A DNA stretch of 64,000 nt from Arthrobacter alkaliphilus (GCF_021483235.1 NZ_JAKEEC010000009.1:60063-124062), one strand, 5' to 3'. Shown: positions 33,831 through 43,875, counted from the first letter of the stretch. Notes: generated from the sequence alone by a model not told the origin. A program made the numbers and translations.

Positions 33831-35231
33831 ATGATGAGTGTGAACGACAGCTTCGCCGATGTGGCCTCCCGCCTGTGGCATGCGACCGGCGCCGATGATG
33901 CCGATTGGCCGGACGCTGAGCCGACGATCACGGGACCTCGAGCGGTGCTCCCGGCCGCTTTCGACGTGACAGGACTCGCCACCGGAGCAGTTGCCGTCGC
34001 GACGACGGCCGCAGCACAGTTCCTCACCGCCCGCCGCCGGTCAGGGCCGCGAACTGTGACAGTAGACAGCCGGCAATCCTGCGCCGCGTTCGCCTCCGAG
34101 CGGCTGTTCACCCCGATCGGCTGGAGCCGGCCACCCCTGTGGGACCCCATCGCCGGGAACTATCGTGCGTCGGACGCCTGGATCAGGCTGCACACCAACT
34201 ACGCAAGCCACCGTGCCGCCGTCGAGCGGGTATTGGGAGCCTATGACCGCGAAACAGTCCAGACCGCAGTGGCCCGGTTCTCCGCCGAGGAGTTGGAGGC
34301 CGCGATCGTGGCGGCGGGCGGATGCGCTGCCGTTATGCACAGTCGCGCCCAGTGGCTCGCCTCGGCTCCGGGGGCGGCTACCGCGGACGCGCCGCCGCTG
34401 ACCGTCGTCGAACGTCGTTCGCCCGGCACCGGCACGCCGAACGCCGTCGGGCAACTGCCCTTCGACGGGGTGCGCGTGCTGGACCTGACCCGGGTGATCG
34501 CTGGGCCCGTGTGCACCAAGTTCCTGGCCGGCTATGGTGCGGACGTGCTGCGGATTGACCCGCCGGGCTTTGAGGAGGTGCCGTCGCTGCTGCCTGAGAC
34601 AACGCTCGGCAAACGCACGGCCGCTTTGGATCTCACCACCGCAACCGATCGTGCGACGTTCGAAGAACTGCTCGCGAGCGCCGATGTGCTCGTTTCGGGA
34701 CTGCGTGCCGACGCCCTGGAACGCGTGGGTTACGACGACGAAACCCTGACCGCCGCGAGCCCCGCCCTGATCATCGCCAGCCTCGACGCCTACGGCTGGG
34801 ACGGCCCATGGCGGAATCGCCGCGGGTTCGACAGCTTGGTCCAGATGAGCTGCGGAATCGCCGACGACGGAGCCACCGCGACCGGCCAAGGGGAGCCGGC
34901 CCCGCTCCCCGTTCAAGCGCTCGACCACGCGACCGGCTGGCTAATGGCCGGGGCGGTCGCCCGTGCCCTGAGCCGGCGCCTTACTCACTCGGTCACCGCC
35001 CGCATCAAGGGCTCACTCATCGGCACGGCCAATCTGTTGTACTCCCTGGCCCCGCCTAGCGAGTACCTGCCTTTACCCACACCGGATGACTTCGCCCTTA
35101 CGGCAACCACCACATACTGGGGGCCTGCGCGACGCGCGCCCCTCCCGGGGCGAATCGACGGCGTCACCGCGCACTGGTCGCAGCCAGCCGGACCGCTCGG
35201 CCGGCACCCGGCTGCTTGGGCCACGCCGTAG
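33831..35231 (+). CDS. CaiB/BaiF CoA-transferase family protein
   Basis: A 466-residue class III CoA transferase. The signature GVRVLDLTRVIAGPVCTKFLAGYGADVLRI marks the CoA-binding start at about 208, TLGKRTAALDLTTATDR follows, and the catalytic aspartate is probably D365 in VQALDHATGW. The first 200 residues are an added helical region that may be a degenerate second copy of the fold, as in some fused members. It stands alone; the acyl donor and acceptor are unknown. Start at ATG 33831 (a second ATG follows at once). Confidence 0.82.
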   Translation: MMSVNDSFADVASRLWHATGADDADWPDAEPTITGPRAVLPAAFDVTGLATGAVAVATTAAAQFLTARRRSGPRTVTVDSRQSCAAFASERLFTPIGWSRPPLWDPIAGNYRASDAWIRLHTNYASHRAAVERVLGAYDRETVQTAVARFSAEELEAAIVAAGGCAAVMHSRAQWLASAPGAATADAPPLTVVERRSPGTGTPNAVGQLPFDGVRVLDLTRVIAGPVCTKFLAGYGADVLRIDPPGFEEVPSLLPETTLGKRTAALDLTTATDRATFEELLASADVLVSGLRADALERVGYDDETLTAASPALIIASLDAYGWDGPWRNRRGFDSLVQMSCGIADDGATATGQGEPAPLPVQALDHATGWLMAGAVARALSRRLTHSVTARIKGSLIGTANLLYSLAPPSEYLPLPTPDDFALTATTTYWGPARRAPLPGRIDGVTAHWSQPAGPLGRHPAAWATP

Positions 35232-35250
35232 CTTCTCCTGGCATAAGTAA

Positions 35251-35278
35251 ACCCCCGGAACCGTTGGGTTCCGGGGGT
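35251..35278. terminator. Terminator between CoA transferase and tRNA-Lys
   Basis: ACCCCCGGAACC pairs with GGTTCCGGGGGT around a four-base centre. On the minus strand it is followed by TTTACTT, so it can end the tRNA-Lys transcript; on the plus strand it lies just after the CoA transferase gene. Confidence 0.8.
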
Positions 35279-35284
35279 GAAGGG

Positions 35285-35357
35285 TGGGCCCTGTGGGGCT
35301 CGAACCCACGACCCACGGATTAAAAGTCCGATGCTCTACCAACTGAGCTAAAGGCCC
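35285..35357 (-). tRNA. tRNA-Lys (anticodon TTT)
   Basis: Read on the minus strand: acceptor GGGCCTT pairs with AGGGCCC, D-arm AGCTCAGTTGGTAGAGC, anticodon stem CGGAC/GTCCG-type with loop CTTTTAA (anticodon TTT), T-arm with GGTTCGAGCC, discriminator A. The CCA end is not encoded. A terminator follows. Confidence 0.95.
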
Positions 35358-35632
35358 CTGCCGACTGTAGAAACAGCCATAAATACTGTACCTCAACCTC
35401 AACGGGCGTTCAGACACGGGCGGAACCGGCGCCGTCGTGACCTTTTTTGCTCAGGCGCTGGAGCGTTCTCCCCTCTTTTGGCCCAAACTACGACGACGGC
35501 GCGCGGCCGCGACGGCGTGTCGCAGCCCCGGCTGATCCAAACCTGGGGAGGATGCGTCGGCCATCGCGAGCCCGCAATGAACCAGCCCCGGTAAAGAGTG
35601 CACGAGCGAAAACACAGGAGTAGCGTTGGGGC

Positions 35633-36292
35633 ATGAACGAACAATCGGGACCGCCGGTGTACGGCGGAGCAAATAGGCACCATAAGCCGAAACCCTTCGC
35701 GCCGGTTGACTTCGAACCGTTTGCCGGCGGTGCGGACCCCGCGCGCGTGTCCGAAGCCGCGCACCTTGCCGCCCAGGCGCTGGTTCGGCGCGGTCGGGAC
35801 AGCGATGACCCCAAAATCACCAGGCGCCTTGTGAAGCTCGCTGACGAGCAAGGCCTGGACGCCATCGCCGAAATGTGGGCAGAGAGTCCGGCCAGGTCTT
35901 TGCCCGGCGCATTGTGGCGGCTCTATGCATTGCGTGCGGCCACGATGCAGAACTCCGAGCGCATTTCCGTGTACTTCAAGGCCGGCAGGGACACCGCCCA
36001 GGTTTCCCACGTTGTGGCGGGGGCAGCCGAGCCACCGGGAGCGGACGAAATGAAGCAGATGGCTGATGCCATCCTTTCCGGAGCGTTCGACGGCGATTTC
36101 GACGTAGCGCTGGAACGCTCAGCGGCGTTTTGCCGCGTCGTCGCGCTGGGCCAAGCCACCCTGGCGGACAGCGCCGAACATTCCAACGAAGGCCACGCGA
36201 GCAAGCTGACCCGGAACTCCCACCAGCTCGTGAAGACAGCCGAGGACCTTGAACACGCAGCGAATGCATGGCGACTTGGCGAACTCGACTGA
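35633..36292 (+). CDS. Conserved actinobacterial protein of unknown function
   Basis: A 219-residue, mostly helical soluble protein. The opening has the motif GPPVYGGANRHHKPKPFAPVDFEPF; further on SLPGALWRLYALR and FDVALERSAAFCRVVALGQA look conserved. Relatives in this group are, as I recall, often labelled RNA polymerase subunit beta in databases, but nothing here resembles RpoB, so I leave the function open. GTA-rich spacing and an AGGAG about 9 bases before the ATG support the start. No operon partner. Confidence 0.7.
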   Translation: MNEQSGPPVYGGANRHHKPKPFAPVDFEPFAGGADPARVSEAAHLAAQALVRRGRDSDDPKITRRLVKLADEQGLDAIAEMWAESPARSLPGALWRLYALRAATMQNSERISVYFKAGRDTAQVSHVVAGAAEPPGADEMKQMADAILSGAFDGDFDVALERSAAFCRVVALGQATLADSAEHSNEGHASKLTRNSHQLVKTAEDLEHAANAWRLGELD

Positions 36293-36529
36293 CGTGCAGC
36301 ATCCGGATCAGCCTCGTGGCAACCACCACTGACGCCAGCTGTCAAGATTGACTTAGCTCGGACGACGTAGAAAACTGAAGCTGGTGTCGAACCGCGAAAC
36401 CCCCGGGCTTCAACCTCTAGCCGCTTCGAGCGGCCTACCGCCGAGAGGCGTATCCGGTTCGGCACCATTTTTATGCCCTTCGGCGAAGACGCCGCCCCGT
36501 CCCGATCCCTCCCGCCTACCGGAAGCCAA

Positions 36530-37147
36530 ATGAAGCTGCGTCTCTTCCCCCAAGAACCCGCCGGATTGCAATTGTTGTCGCAAATGGCCCGCGAGATTCT
36601 TGAGGCAACCGGGACGCTTTCTGAGATCTTCGGTGCTCCTGTCGCGGAGCACGAACGGCTTGTGGAGGAGATGCACGAACACGAGGCGAAATCCACGGAT
36701 CTGCATTTCGCCCTCTTGACCCACATGCGCACGAGCTTCGTGAACCCGCTCCCCCGTGAGGACATGTATGCCCTCTCCCGTTTCCTCAACGAGGCGATGG
36801 AAAAGCTGGATGCCGCGGGCGAGGTCGTTGCCCTCTACAAACTTGACCGGCTACCCAAGCGCGCAGCGGACCAATTGGAGATCATCAGCCGTCAGGCGGA
36901 ACTCACGGTTGAAGCGATGCGCCAACTGGACGACCTGGACGAACTCGAGGATTACTGGATTGAGGTGCTGCGCCTGGCCAAGCGGGCCGAGCGAAGCCAC
37001 CGCACCTGGGTGGCCGAGATGCTCCGCGACATGAAGCCAACGCAGTTTTCGCGGAACCGGGAAGTGGCCAACCAACTCGTTGAAGTCACCAAGGACATGC
37101 GCCGCGTCGCGACCCAGGTAGGCAGCATCATCGTCAAGGAAGCATGA
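36530..37147 (+). CDS. DUF47/PhoU-like protein, partner of the Pit transporter
   Basis: A 205-residue helical protein of the DUF47 family (PF01865), related to PhoU. The signature FVNPLPREDMYALSRFLNEAMEKLD is present. These proteins sit beside Pit phosphate transporters and regulate them. GGAAG precedes the ATG at 36530. The Pit gene starts two bases after this stop (GTG at 37149), so they are co-translated. Confidence 0.9.
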   Translation: MKLRLFPQEPAGLQLLSQMAREILEATGTLSEIFGAPVAEHERLVEEMHEHEAKSTDLHFALLTHMRTSFVNPLPREDMYALSRFLNEAMEKLDAAGEVVALYKLDRLPKRAADQLEIISRQAELTVEAMRQLDDLDELEDYWIEVLRLAKRAERSHRTWVAEMLRDMKPTQFSRNREVANQLVEVTKDMRRVATQVGSIIVKEA

Positions 37148-37148
37148 G

Positions 37149-38162
37149 GTGGCAGTCGCGTTCTTCGCCCTCGTGGTGGTTCTGGCGGCTGGCTTCGCAT
37201 TCCTGAATGGCTTCCGCGACGTCTCCACCGCCGTCGCGCTCTCCGTACGCACCCGCGCCCTTACTCCGTCAGTCGCCGTGGTGTTGGCGGCCATCTTCAA
37301 TTTTGCCGGGGTACTCCTCAGCGGCGGTTTCGCGCTGGTGTTCAGCCAAACCTGGGTGGTTCTCCCCTCCGGACTGCATGGGCTGATCATGCTCGCCGCC
37401 GGGCTGTGCAGCGCCATCCTTTGGGGAATCTACGCCTGGTGGCGGGGCGTGCCCCTCTCGTCAACCCATGCCCTGGTGGGAGGGCTGGCGGGCGCCGCAA
37501 CCGCGCACGCAGTGATGGGAGGGAACTCCATCACTGGAGTAGACGGTATCTTGCTGACGCAGGTGGTCCTGCCGCTGGTGCTCTCTCCACTGATTGCGTT
37601 CCTTGGCGCCTATCTTCTCGTGTGGCCTGTCACGTGGGCCGCCCGCTACACCCAGCCGGATGTTGTGCATGGCCGCTTCCGCCACGCACAATCCGTCTCG
37701 GCCGCTGCCGTGGCGCTCGGCCACGGCCTGCAGGACGGGCAACGAACCGTGGCGGTGATCCTGTTGGGCGCTGTTGCAGCCGGGCTGTCCGACTCGGGCG
37801 AGCTGCCGTTTTGGGTCATCCCGCTGACGGCCGTCATGCTCACGGCGGGAACGCTTTGCGGTGGTTGGCGCATCTCGCACACCTTGGGCTACCGGCTCAC
37901 GCGGGTGGACCCGATGCGGGGATTCATCGCCCAGAGCCTGACGTCATTGATGCTGTTCATCGGCGCTATCGGTCTCCAATTGCCGCTTTCCACCACGCAC
38001 ACTGTGACGTCGGCGGTGCTCGGCGCGGGAACCAACCAGAACTTTTCCGTCACCAACCGCAGGATGGTGCTGCGGATCCTGTGGTTCTGGGTCGCGACGC
38101 CGATCGCAACCGCCGCAATGGCGTTCATCCTTGGGCTGGCTCTCTCGCCGCTGTCGCACTAG
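37149..38162 (+). CDS. Low-affinity inorganic phosphate transporter, Pit family
   Basis: A 337-residue membrane protein with about ten helices of the PiT family. The two homologous motifs are GFRDVSTAVALSV (N-terminal half) and the repeated PLSSTHALVGG and PLSTTHTVTSAVLGAG. It imports metal-phosphate or phosphate with H+ or Na+. It pairs with the DUF47 gene and gives a second phosphate route besides pst at 43.9-48 kb. Start codon GTG. Confidence 0.93.
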   Translation: MAVAFFALVVVLAAGFAFLNGFRDVSTAVALSVRTRALTPSVAVVLAAIFNFAGVLLSGGFALVFSQTWVVLPSGLHGLIMLAAGLCSAILWGIYAWWRGVPLSSTHALVGGLAGAATAHAVMGGNSITGVDGILLTQVVLPLVLSPLIAFLGAYLLVWPVTWAARYTQPDVVHGRFRHAQSVSAAAVALGHGLQDGQRTVAVILLGAVAAGLSDSGELPFWVIPLTAVMLTAGTLCGGWRISHTLGYRLTRVDPMRGFIAQSLTSLMLFIGAIGLQLPLSTTHTVTSAVLGAGTNQNFSVTNRRMVLRILWFWVATPIATAAMAFILGLALSPLSH

Positions 38163-38176
38163 GCAGCGCGCCCTCC

Positions 38177-38851
38177 TCAGCCGGCGCTCCGCCACACGTA
38201 CCGGCGCTCCGGCCGGCCTACTCCGCCGTAGCGGAGCTGGACAGTGACCAGCCCTTCTTCGCTCAAGTACTCAAGGTAGCGCCGGGCACTGACCCGGGAG
38301 GTACCCAAAACATCGGCGGCCTCGGTTGCGGATAGATCCCGGTCCGATTCCTTCAGCAACCGTTCCACCATCCGCAGCGTCTCCGCGCTGCAACCTTTGG
38401 GCAGCGGGCGTTCGCGCCGGCTGAGCCCGAAGACCCGGTTCACGTCGGCCTGCTCGGCTGTGGTCTTGGACGCCGCCAGTGAGCTGTACGCACGCTGGTA
38501 GTGCTGGAGCCGTTCGCTCAGGTCGTCCGCCGAGAAGGGCTTCATAAGGTAGTGGACAATGCCGCCACGAAGTGCACGGCGTACGGTGTCGACCTCGCGC
38601 GCAGCTGTAATGACCAGCACATCAAGCTCGGGCAGTGCTTCGCGGAGCTGATGCAGCAAGTCCAGGCCACTGATATCGGGAAGGTGGATGTCCAGGAGGA
38701 CCAAGTCCGGCTTCAGCCGTTTTGCCTCCTCCAAAGCCTGGGCACCTGTGTGTGCGACACCGAGCACTGAGAAGCCGGGGGTCTGCCGGACAAATCCTGA
38801 ATGCACCTTGGCCACCATGAAGTCATCGTCGACTATCAGGACATTGATCAT
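38177..38851 (-). CDS. Response regulator, CitB/DcuR-like
   Basis: A 224-residue response regulator. The receiver has D8/D9 acid residues, phosphorylation site D54 in LVLLDIHLPDI, the Thr in VLVITAAREV and Lys in HYLMKPF. The C-terminal part is the CitB/DcuR helix-turn-helix (ATEAADVLGTSRVSARRYLEYL). Its ATG overlaps the stop of the sensor kinase. In related bacteria this pair turns on tctCBA or citrate uptake; tctCBA diverges from it here. Confidence 0.93.
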   Translation of the reverse strand: MINVLIVDDDFMVAKVHSGFVRQTPGFSVLGVAHTGAQALEEAKRLKPDLVLLDIHLPDISGLDLLHQLREALPELDVLVITAAREVDTVRRALRGGIVHYLMKPFSADDLSERLQHYQRAYSSLAASKTTAEQADVNRVFGLSRRERPLPKGCSAETLRMVERLLKESDRDLSATEAADVLGTSRVSARRYLEYLSEEGLVTVQLRYGGVGRPERRYVWRSAG

Positions 38852-40467
38852 TCGATCGGACTCCGCTTCTTAAGGGAGGCGGTGAACACCGCACCTCCTT
38901 CGTTGTGGACCTTAACCTCTCCACCCCGCCTCGCACATGCCAGCCGGGTGAGCGCCAAGCCAAAGCCGCGCCCGCCGTCGGCCGTTATCGCTTTGGTAGT
39001 GAATCCCTGCCGGAAGATGTCCGCCATGCGGTCCTCAGCTACACCGGGACCGGAGTCCCGCACCGTGATCACCACGTTGTCAGGCTCTTCTGCCAACCTC
39101 ACGCTGACCGTTGCGTGAGGGGAACCCGCGACGGCGTCGATCGCGTTGTCCACGAGGTTGCCGACGACGGTGGTCAAGTCCCTCGAGAAGCGTTCGTCAA
39201 CGCGCCCCAACAGCGAGTCCTGGTCAAGCTGCAGCGTGACGACGCGCTCGGCGGCCAGACTCGCCTTCGCGATGAGCATGGCTGCGAGCGCGGGGTCGTG
39301 GATACGGGAGGTGACGTCGTCATGCAGGCGTGTGCGGCTGAGGCTGACGCCGCTGACGAAGCTGACCACCTCATCGTATTCCTTGAGTTGGATCAGCCCC
39401 GAAATGGTGTGAAGCTGATTGGCGAACTCATGTGTCTGTGCACGCAAGGTGTCGGTGGCAGTGCGCGTCGTTCCCAGCTCCTTTTCCAAGGTGGAGAGTT
39501 CTGTGCGGTCCCGCAGAGTAGTGACCGAGCCGATGACGCGCCCATGGGAAAGGACAGGCTTGCGGTTCAGAACCACCACCCGTTCTCCTGCCAGCACCAA
39601 GCGGTCCGGGTCCGGCTGCTCCGTGGTCAGGACCTCCCGCAATTCCGGCTCCACTCCAAGGTCGTTGAGCTTGCGGCCAACACAGTCGTCCGGCAGGCCG
39701 AGGAACTCCCGTGCGCTTTCATTGGCAACCGTGATCCGTTCCTGCTGGTCCAAGGCGATAACGCCTTCCTTCACGCCATGCAGGATGGCCTCGCGATGCT
39801 CCACGAGGCCGGCGATTTCCCCGGGTTCAAGGCCGAGTGTCTGCCGTTTCACGCGCCGGGACAGCAGAACGGAACCGGCCGTGCCCAATGCCAACGAAAC
39901 ACCGAGGTACGTGAGTAGGTCCGGTACGGCGTCGCCCAGCCTCTCCCAGACCGAAGGGTAATTCCAGCCGACGGCGACGATCCCCACCATCCGGCCCTCA
40001 TCACTGAGCACCGGGACATGGGCCACCAGGGAGACCTTGCCGTTCATGCTGACTGCCCCGGTCCATGCGCGCCCCAAAAGGACGTCGCTATCACCCAGGT
40101 CCAGCAAGGTACCAAGCTGGGAGGGGTCGGGCGAAGTCAGGACCGTGCGGTCCGGTGTGGCCAGGATGACGAAACTGGAGCCGGACACAGTTCGGGCGGA
40201 TTCAGCGACGGCGGGAAGCGCCGCGTGCTGCCTTGGCTCCGCGCCGGGAAGCAGGGAACGGACCACGGGCATCGCGGCGAGGGATTCGGCAGCTGACAGG
40301 GCGCGCCGCCCTTCCACGCGCTCGAAGGTCTGGATCGATTGGGCGAGCGAGATGAAAATGACCCCGACCAGCACAGCGAGCACAATCAGAAGCTGCAGCC
40401 CCAGATATTGGCCCGCCAGCGACATCCGGCGGCGGAGGATCCTTCGCCTTCGGGCAGCTTTGAGCAC
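38848..40467 (-). CDS. Sensor histidine kinase, CitA/DcuS-like
   Basis: A 539-residue sensor kinase. TM helix 1 at about 19-42, an outer PAS-like sensing domain (about 43-180), TM helix 2 (about 183-203), a cytoplasmic PAS domain (226-320), a phosphoacceptor segment LRAQTHEFANQLHTISGLIQ (H346, typical of the CitA/DcuS family) and the ATPase domain with N-box NLVDNAIDA and G-boxes DSGPG and GRGFGLAL. It should sense an extracellular di- or tricarboxylate such as citrate and phosphorylate the overlapping response regulator. Confidence 0.93.
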   Translation of the reverse strand: MLKAARRRRILRRRMSLAGQYLGLQLLIVLAVLVGVIFISLAQSIQTFERVEGRRALSAAESLAAMPVVRSLLPGAEPRQHAALPAVAESARTVSGSSFVILATPDRTVLTSPDPSQLGTLLDLGDSDVLLGRAWTGAVSMNGKVSLVAHVPVLSDEGRMVGIVAVGWNYPSVWERLGDAVPDLLTYLGVSLALGTAGSVLLSRRVKRQTLGLEPGEIAGLVEHREAILHGVKEGVIALDQQERITVANESAREFLGLPDDCVGRKLNDLGVEPELREVLTTEQPDPDRLVLAGERVVVLNRKPVLSHGRVIGSVTTLRDRTELSTLEKELGTTRTATDTLRAQTHEFANQLHTISGLIQLKEYDEVVSFVSGVSLSRTRLHDDVTSRIHDPALAAMLIAKASLAAERVVTLQLDQDSLLGRVDERFSRDLTTVVGNLVDNAIDAVAGSPHATVSVRLAEEPDNVVITVRDSGPGVAEDRMADIFRQGFTTKAITADGGRGFGLALTRLACARRGGEVKVHNEGGAVFTASLKKRSPIE

Positions 40468-40555
40468 AGATTTCCTTTCCGCATCGGGGCCAGCCGGGTG
40501 CAGGCCATTCTGCTTCCGCGCGGGTCTTGTCCATTATCGGCCCATTGGGCCCTTG

Positions 40556-40571
40556 TGTGACCGTGACCACA
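40556..40571. promoter_or_regulatory. CRP/GlxR-like site upstream of tctC
   Basis: TGTGA-N6-CCACA, one base from the CRP/GlxR consensus, 95-110 bases upstream of the tctC start and between it and the divergent sensor kinase gene. Catabolite control of tricarboxylate uptake by GlxR is known in Corynebacterium, so this is plausible; binding is inferred. Confidence 0.4.
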
Positions 40572-40665
40572 ATGAACACAACGATCTTTGAGAACACAAC
40601 GGTGACCTGCCCCACCGCCGCCCGTAGCGTGAAGACACTCCCACCAATGATGAGAAGAGGAATAC

Positions 40666-41673
40666 ATGCGTCCAATGAACGCACTGCGCGCCATCGCTGT
40701 CGCTGCAGGCCTTGCCCTCGCGGCCCCCGGCTGCGGCGTCACCGGCGGCGCCGACGCCGGCAAGACGGGCAGCGCCCCTGCCGGCCCGCTGACCGGGCTC
40801 CGGATTATGGTCCCCAACACTCCCGGCGGCGGCTACGACACGACGGCCCGCACAGCAGCCAAGGTCATGGGTGATACAAAGACAGCTACAAACGTCGAAG
40901 TCTTCAACCTTGCCGGCGCCGGCGGGACGGTCGGCTTGGCGCGTTTGGTCAACGAAAAGGGCAACAAGGACCTTGCCATGCTCATGGGGCTTGGTGTGGT
41001 CGGTGCCAGCTACACCAACAAGTCCGAGGCGAAGCTGACGGCCACCACTCCCCTCGCCCGGCTCATCCAGGAACCCGGTGCCATCATGGTCGGCAAGGAT
41101 TCCCCGTACAAGACCATCGACGATCTGGTGAAGGTCTGGAAGGAAGACCCCTCCAAGGTCTCCGTTGGCGGCGGCTCCTCACCCGGCGGTCCTGACCACT
41201 TGCTCCCGATGCAACTCGCCAAGGCAGTTGGCATCGACCCCAAGAAGGTCAACTTCGTCTCCTTCGACGGCGGTGGCGACCTGCTTCCGGCGATCCTCGG
41301 CAACAAGGTCGGATTCGCAGCCTCGGGCGCCGGCGAGTACCTCCAGCAGATCAAGTCCGGCGAAGTACGCGTGCTGGCCACGAGCGGGGAAACCCGTCTG
41401 GAAGGCGTCGATGCGCCGACGCTCAAGGAATCAAAGATCGACCTCGTCTTCACGAACTGGCGGGGTATCGTGGCTCCTCCTGGAGTTTCCGACGCCGACC
41501 GCGACCGTATTGTGGACGCCCTGACCAGGATGCACGCAAGCGATGAGTGGAAGGCAGCACTTAAGACCCGCGGCTGGTCCGACGCGTTCATCACCGGCAA
41601 CGACTTCAAGTCCTTCCTCACGGATCAGGACAAGAGGGTGGCCGACGTGCTGAAGGAACTGGGGCTGGCGTGA
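40666..41673 (+). CDS. tctC: Tripartite tricarboxylate transporter substrate-binding protein TctC
   Basis: A 335-residue extracytoplasmic binding protein of the TctC/Bug family. An exported N-terminus (MRPMNALRAIAVAAG then APGC, C23; the lipobox is weak) is followed by the binding fold with the tell-tale VPNTPGGGYDTTAR phosphate/carboxylate-like loop and GGSSPGGPDHLL. It captures citrate or a similar acid for TctAB. It overlaps tctB (GTGA). Confidence 0.93.
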   Translation: MRPMNALRAIAVAAGLALAAPGCGVTGGADAGKTGSAPAGPLTGLRIMVPNTPGGGYDTTARTAAKVMGDTKTATNVEVFNLAGAGGTVGLARLVNEKGNKDLAMLMGLGVVGASYTNKSEAKLTATTPLARLIQEPGAIMVGKDSPYKTIDDLVKVWKEDPSKVSVGGGSSPGGPDHLLPMQLAKAVGIDPKKVNFVSFDGGGDLLPAILGNKVGFAASGAGEYLQQIKSGEVRVLATSGETRLEGVDAPTLKESKIDLVFTNWRGIVAPPGVSDADRDRIVDALTRMHASDEWKAALKTRGWSDAFITGNDFKSFLTDQDKRVADVLKELGLA

Positions 41674-42191
41674 CTCAGCAAGCCACGGCCACCGGTAAAC
41701 CGGCGGCAGTCAAAGGCCGTTCCGAGCTCGGCATTGCTGCCCTGCTCGGGGTGGCCGGCGCCGTCGTTCTCTGGGACGCGTCCCGCCTCGTTGTCCCATA
41801 CTCCGTATCAGATCCGGTGGGTCCCAAGACCCTGCCGGTCATCATCGGGACCCTGCTTCTCGTCACAGCCGTGCTGCTGGCCGTCAACGTCCTGCGCGGC
41901 GGCCGCGGCCAGGCCGAAGAGGGAGAGGATGTTGACCTGAGTCACCCCGCGGACTGGAAGACCGTCCTGCCGCTGGCGGGCGCCTTTGTCCTGAACATCC
42001 TGCTGATCGACGTTGCAGGCTGGGTCATTTCCGGAACCCTGCTCTTCTGGGGCAGCGTGTGGGCGCTCGGTGGCCGCAACTACCTCCGGGACGGGCTGGT
42101 CTCCTTGGCCATGGCCCTTCTGGCCTTCTACGGCTTCTACTTCGGGCTGGGCATCAAGCTCCCCGCAGGCATCCTGGCAGGAATCCTCTGA
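41670..42191 (+). CDS. tctB: Tripartite tricarboxylate transporter small membrane subunit TctB
   Basis: A 173-residue membrane protein with four helices. The TctB family tells itself by the N-terminal [19 protein letters not shown] and the late [19 protein letters not shown] segment. It starts at GTG 41670 overlapping the tctC stop, and tctA begins one base after its stop. Needed with TctA for transport. Confidence 0.92.
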   Translation: MTQQATATGKPAAVKGRSELGIAALLGVAGAVVLWDASRLVVPYSVSDPVGPKTLPVIIGTLLLVTAVLLAVNVLRGGRGQAEEGEDVDLSHPADWKTVLPLAGAFVLNILLIDVAGWVISGTLLFWGSVWALGGRNYLRDGLVSLAMALLAFYGFYFGLGIKLPAGILAGIL

Positions 42192-42192
42192 C

Positions 42193-43743
42193 ATGGATAC
42201 TTTCAATCTTTTGCTGCAGGGCTTCTCCACCGCCCTGACCCCTATGAACCTCATGTTCGCTTGCCTTGGCGTGCTCCTCGGCACCGCCGTGGGCGTGCTG
42301 CCGGGTATCGGCCCGGCCATGGCTATCGCGCTGTTGCTGCCCCTGACCTACAACCTCGAACCCACCAGCGCGCTCATTATGTTCGCCGGCATCTACTACG
42401 GCGGCATGTACGGCGGCTCCACCACGTCCATCCTGCTGAACACCCCAGGCGAATCGTCCACGGTGATCACGGCAATCGAGGGCCACAAAATGGCAAAGGC
42501 AGGCCGGGCCGCACAAGCCCTGGCCACGGCAGCCATCGGTTCCTTCGTGGCCGGCACCATTGGAACTGCGCTTTTAGCGGCCTTCGCCCCCTTGGTGGTG
42601 AAGTTTGCGGTGAGCCTTGGCCCTTCGAGCTATCTGGCCATCATGGTCCTTGGCTTGTTGACCGTGACTGCCGTCCTTGGAGCCTCCAAGCTCCGAGGCT
42701 TCGCATCCCTCGGCCTCGGCCTGGCCATCGGCCTCGTCGGCCTGGACCCGGTGACCGGCCAACAGCGCCTGGTGTTCGGCATCCCCCTGCTGAGCGATGG
42801 CCTCGACATCGTTGTGGTTGCCGTGGCGATCTTCGCCGTCGGCGAGGCCCTCTGGATCGCCGCCCATCTTCGCCGCAACACGATGTCCACCATCCCAGTG
42901 GGCCAGCCTTGGATGGGCAAGCAGGACTGGAAGCGTTCCTGGAAACCCTGGCTCCGCGGGACCGCGCTTGGCTTCCCGTTCGGCGCCATGCCGGCGGGCG
43001 GCGCCGAGGTTCCCACTTTCCTGTCCTACTCGGTCGAGAAGAAGCTCACCAAGCATCCGGAGGAATTCGGGCACGGTGCCATCGAAGGCGTGGCCGGTCC
43101 CGAGGCCGCCAACAATGCCTCCGCTGCCGGGACCTTGACGCCGCTGCTGGCGCTCGGCCTGCCGACCAACGCTACGGCGGGCGTGATGCTTGCCGCCTTG
43201 ATGCAGTTCGGCATCCAACCCGGTCCCCTGCTCTTCCAGAACGAACCCGTCCTGGTCTGGGGCCTCATCGCCAGCTTGTTCATCGGGAACACCCTGCTCC
43301 TGCTGATCAACCTGCCGATGGCTCCTTTGTGGGCCAGGCTGCTGGGGATTCCCCGGCCCTACTTGTACGCCGGGATCCTGTTCTTCGCAACGCTGGGCGC
43401 GTATGCGGTCAACCTGCAGGCGTTCGACTTGGTCATCCTTCTGGTGCTGGGCGCCCTGGGCTTCGCGATGCGGCGCTTCGGCCTGCCGATCCTGCCCCTG
43501 ATCATCGGCCTGATCCTGGGTCCTCGGATCGAAAGTCAGCTGCGCAAGGCCTTCCAGCTGAGCGCGGGCGACGTCTCCGGCCTGTGGAACGAACCGGTCG
43601 CCGTGGTGGTCTACCTCCTGGTGGCACTCATCCTTTGCTGGCCTTTGGTGGCATTGGCATGGCACCGCTTCCGGCCGGCGAAAGAAGAGGAACCCGCTCG
43701 CGGGGCCGGTATCGAGCAGGAGCTGCACCAAAGCCGGCTGTAG
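42193..43743 (+). CDS. tctA: Tripartite tricarboxylate transporter large membrane subunit TctA
   Basis: A 516-residue permease with about 12 helices and the TctA duplication. Signatures are [20 protein letters not shown] and [20 protein letters not shown] in the first half, and [20 protein letters not shown] and [20 protein letters not shown] in the second. It forms the channel of the TctABC system. A 20-bp-stem terminator lies directly after its stop. Confidence 0.95.
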   Translation: MDTFNLLLQGFSTALTPMNLMFACLGVLLGTAVGVLPGIGPAMAIALLLPLTYNLEPTSALIMFAGIYYGGMYGGSTTSILLNTPGESSTVITAIEGHKMAKAGRAAQALATAAIGSFVAGTIGTALLAAFAPLVVKFAVSLGPSSYLAIMVLGLLTVTAVLGASKLRGFASLGLGLAIGLVGLDPVTGQQRLVFGIPLLSDGLDIVVVAVAIFAVGEALWIAAHLRRNTMSTIPVGQPWMGKQDWKRSWKPWLRGTALGFPFGAMPAGGAEVPTFLSYSVEKKLTKHPEEFGHGAIEGVAGPEAANNASAAGTLTPLLALGLPTNATAGVMLAALMQFGIQPGPLLFQNEPVLVWGLIASLFIGNTLLLLINLPMAPLWARLLGIPRPYLYAGILFFATLGAYAVNLQAFDLVILLVLGALGFAMRRFGLPILPLIIGLILGPRIESQLRKAFQLSAGDVSGLWNEPVAVVVYLLVALILCWPLVALAWHRFRPAKEEEPARGAGIEQELHQSRL

Positions 43744-43758
43744 TCCGCCAGGCACGCG

Positions 43759-43810
43759 AAAGCCCGACGGCGACGGTCGCATTTCCAAGTGACCGTCGCC
43801 GTCGGGCTTT
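43759..43810 (+). terminator. Rho-independent terminator of tctCBA
   Basis: Arms 43759-43778 and 43791-43810 are perfect 20-bp inverted repeats around a 12-base loop and end in CTTT, 16 bases past the tctA stop. The stem reads AAAGCCCGACGGCGACGGTC on one arm. Confidence 0.9.
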
Positions 43811-43838
43811 AGACAAGGGGCCCACGCCGGCGAGGGCC

Positions 43839-43862
43839 CCGGCCTGAGCTTGCGAAGGCCGG
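43839..43862 (-). terminator. Hairpin after pstB
   Basis: CCGGCCT (43839-43845) pairs with AGGCCGG (43856-43862) around 10 bases, 14 bases past the pstB stop. No clear T-run, so moderate. Confidence 0.45.
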
Positions 43863-43875
43863 GAGCCGGTGGGGA

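Noticed and set aside
35633..36292. RNA polymerase beta subunit, a label I recall for relatives
   Set aside because: Length and sequence have nothing in common with RpoB motifs.
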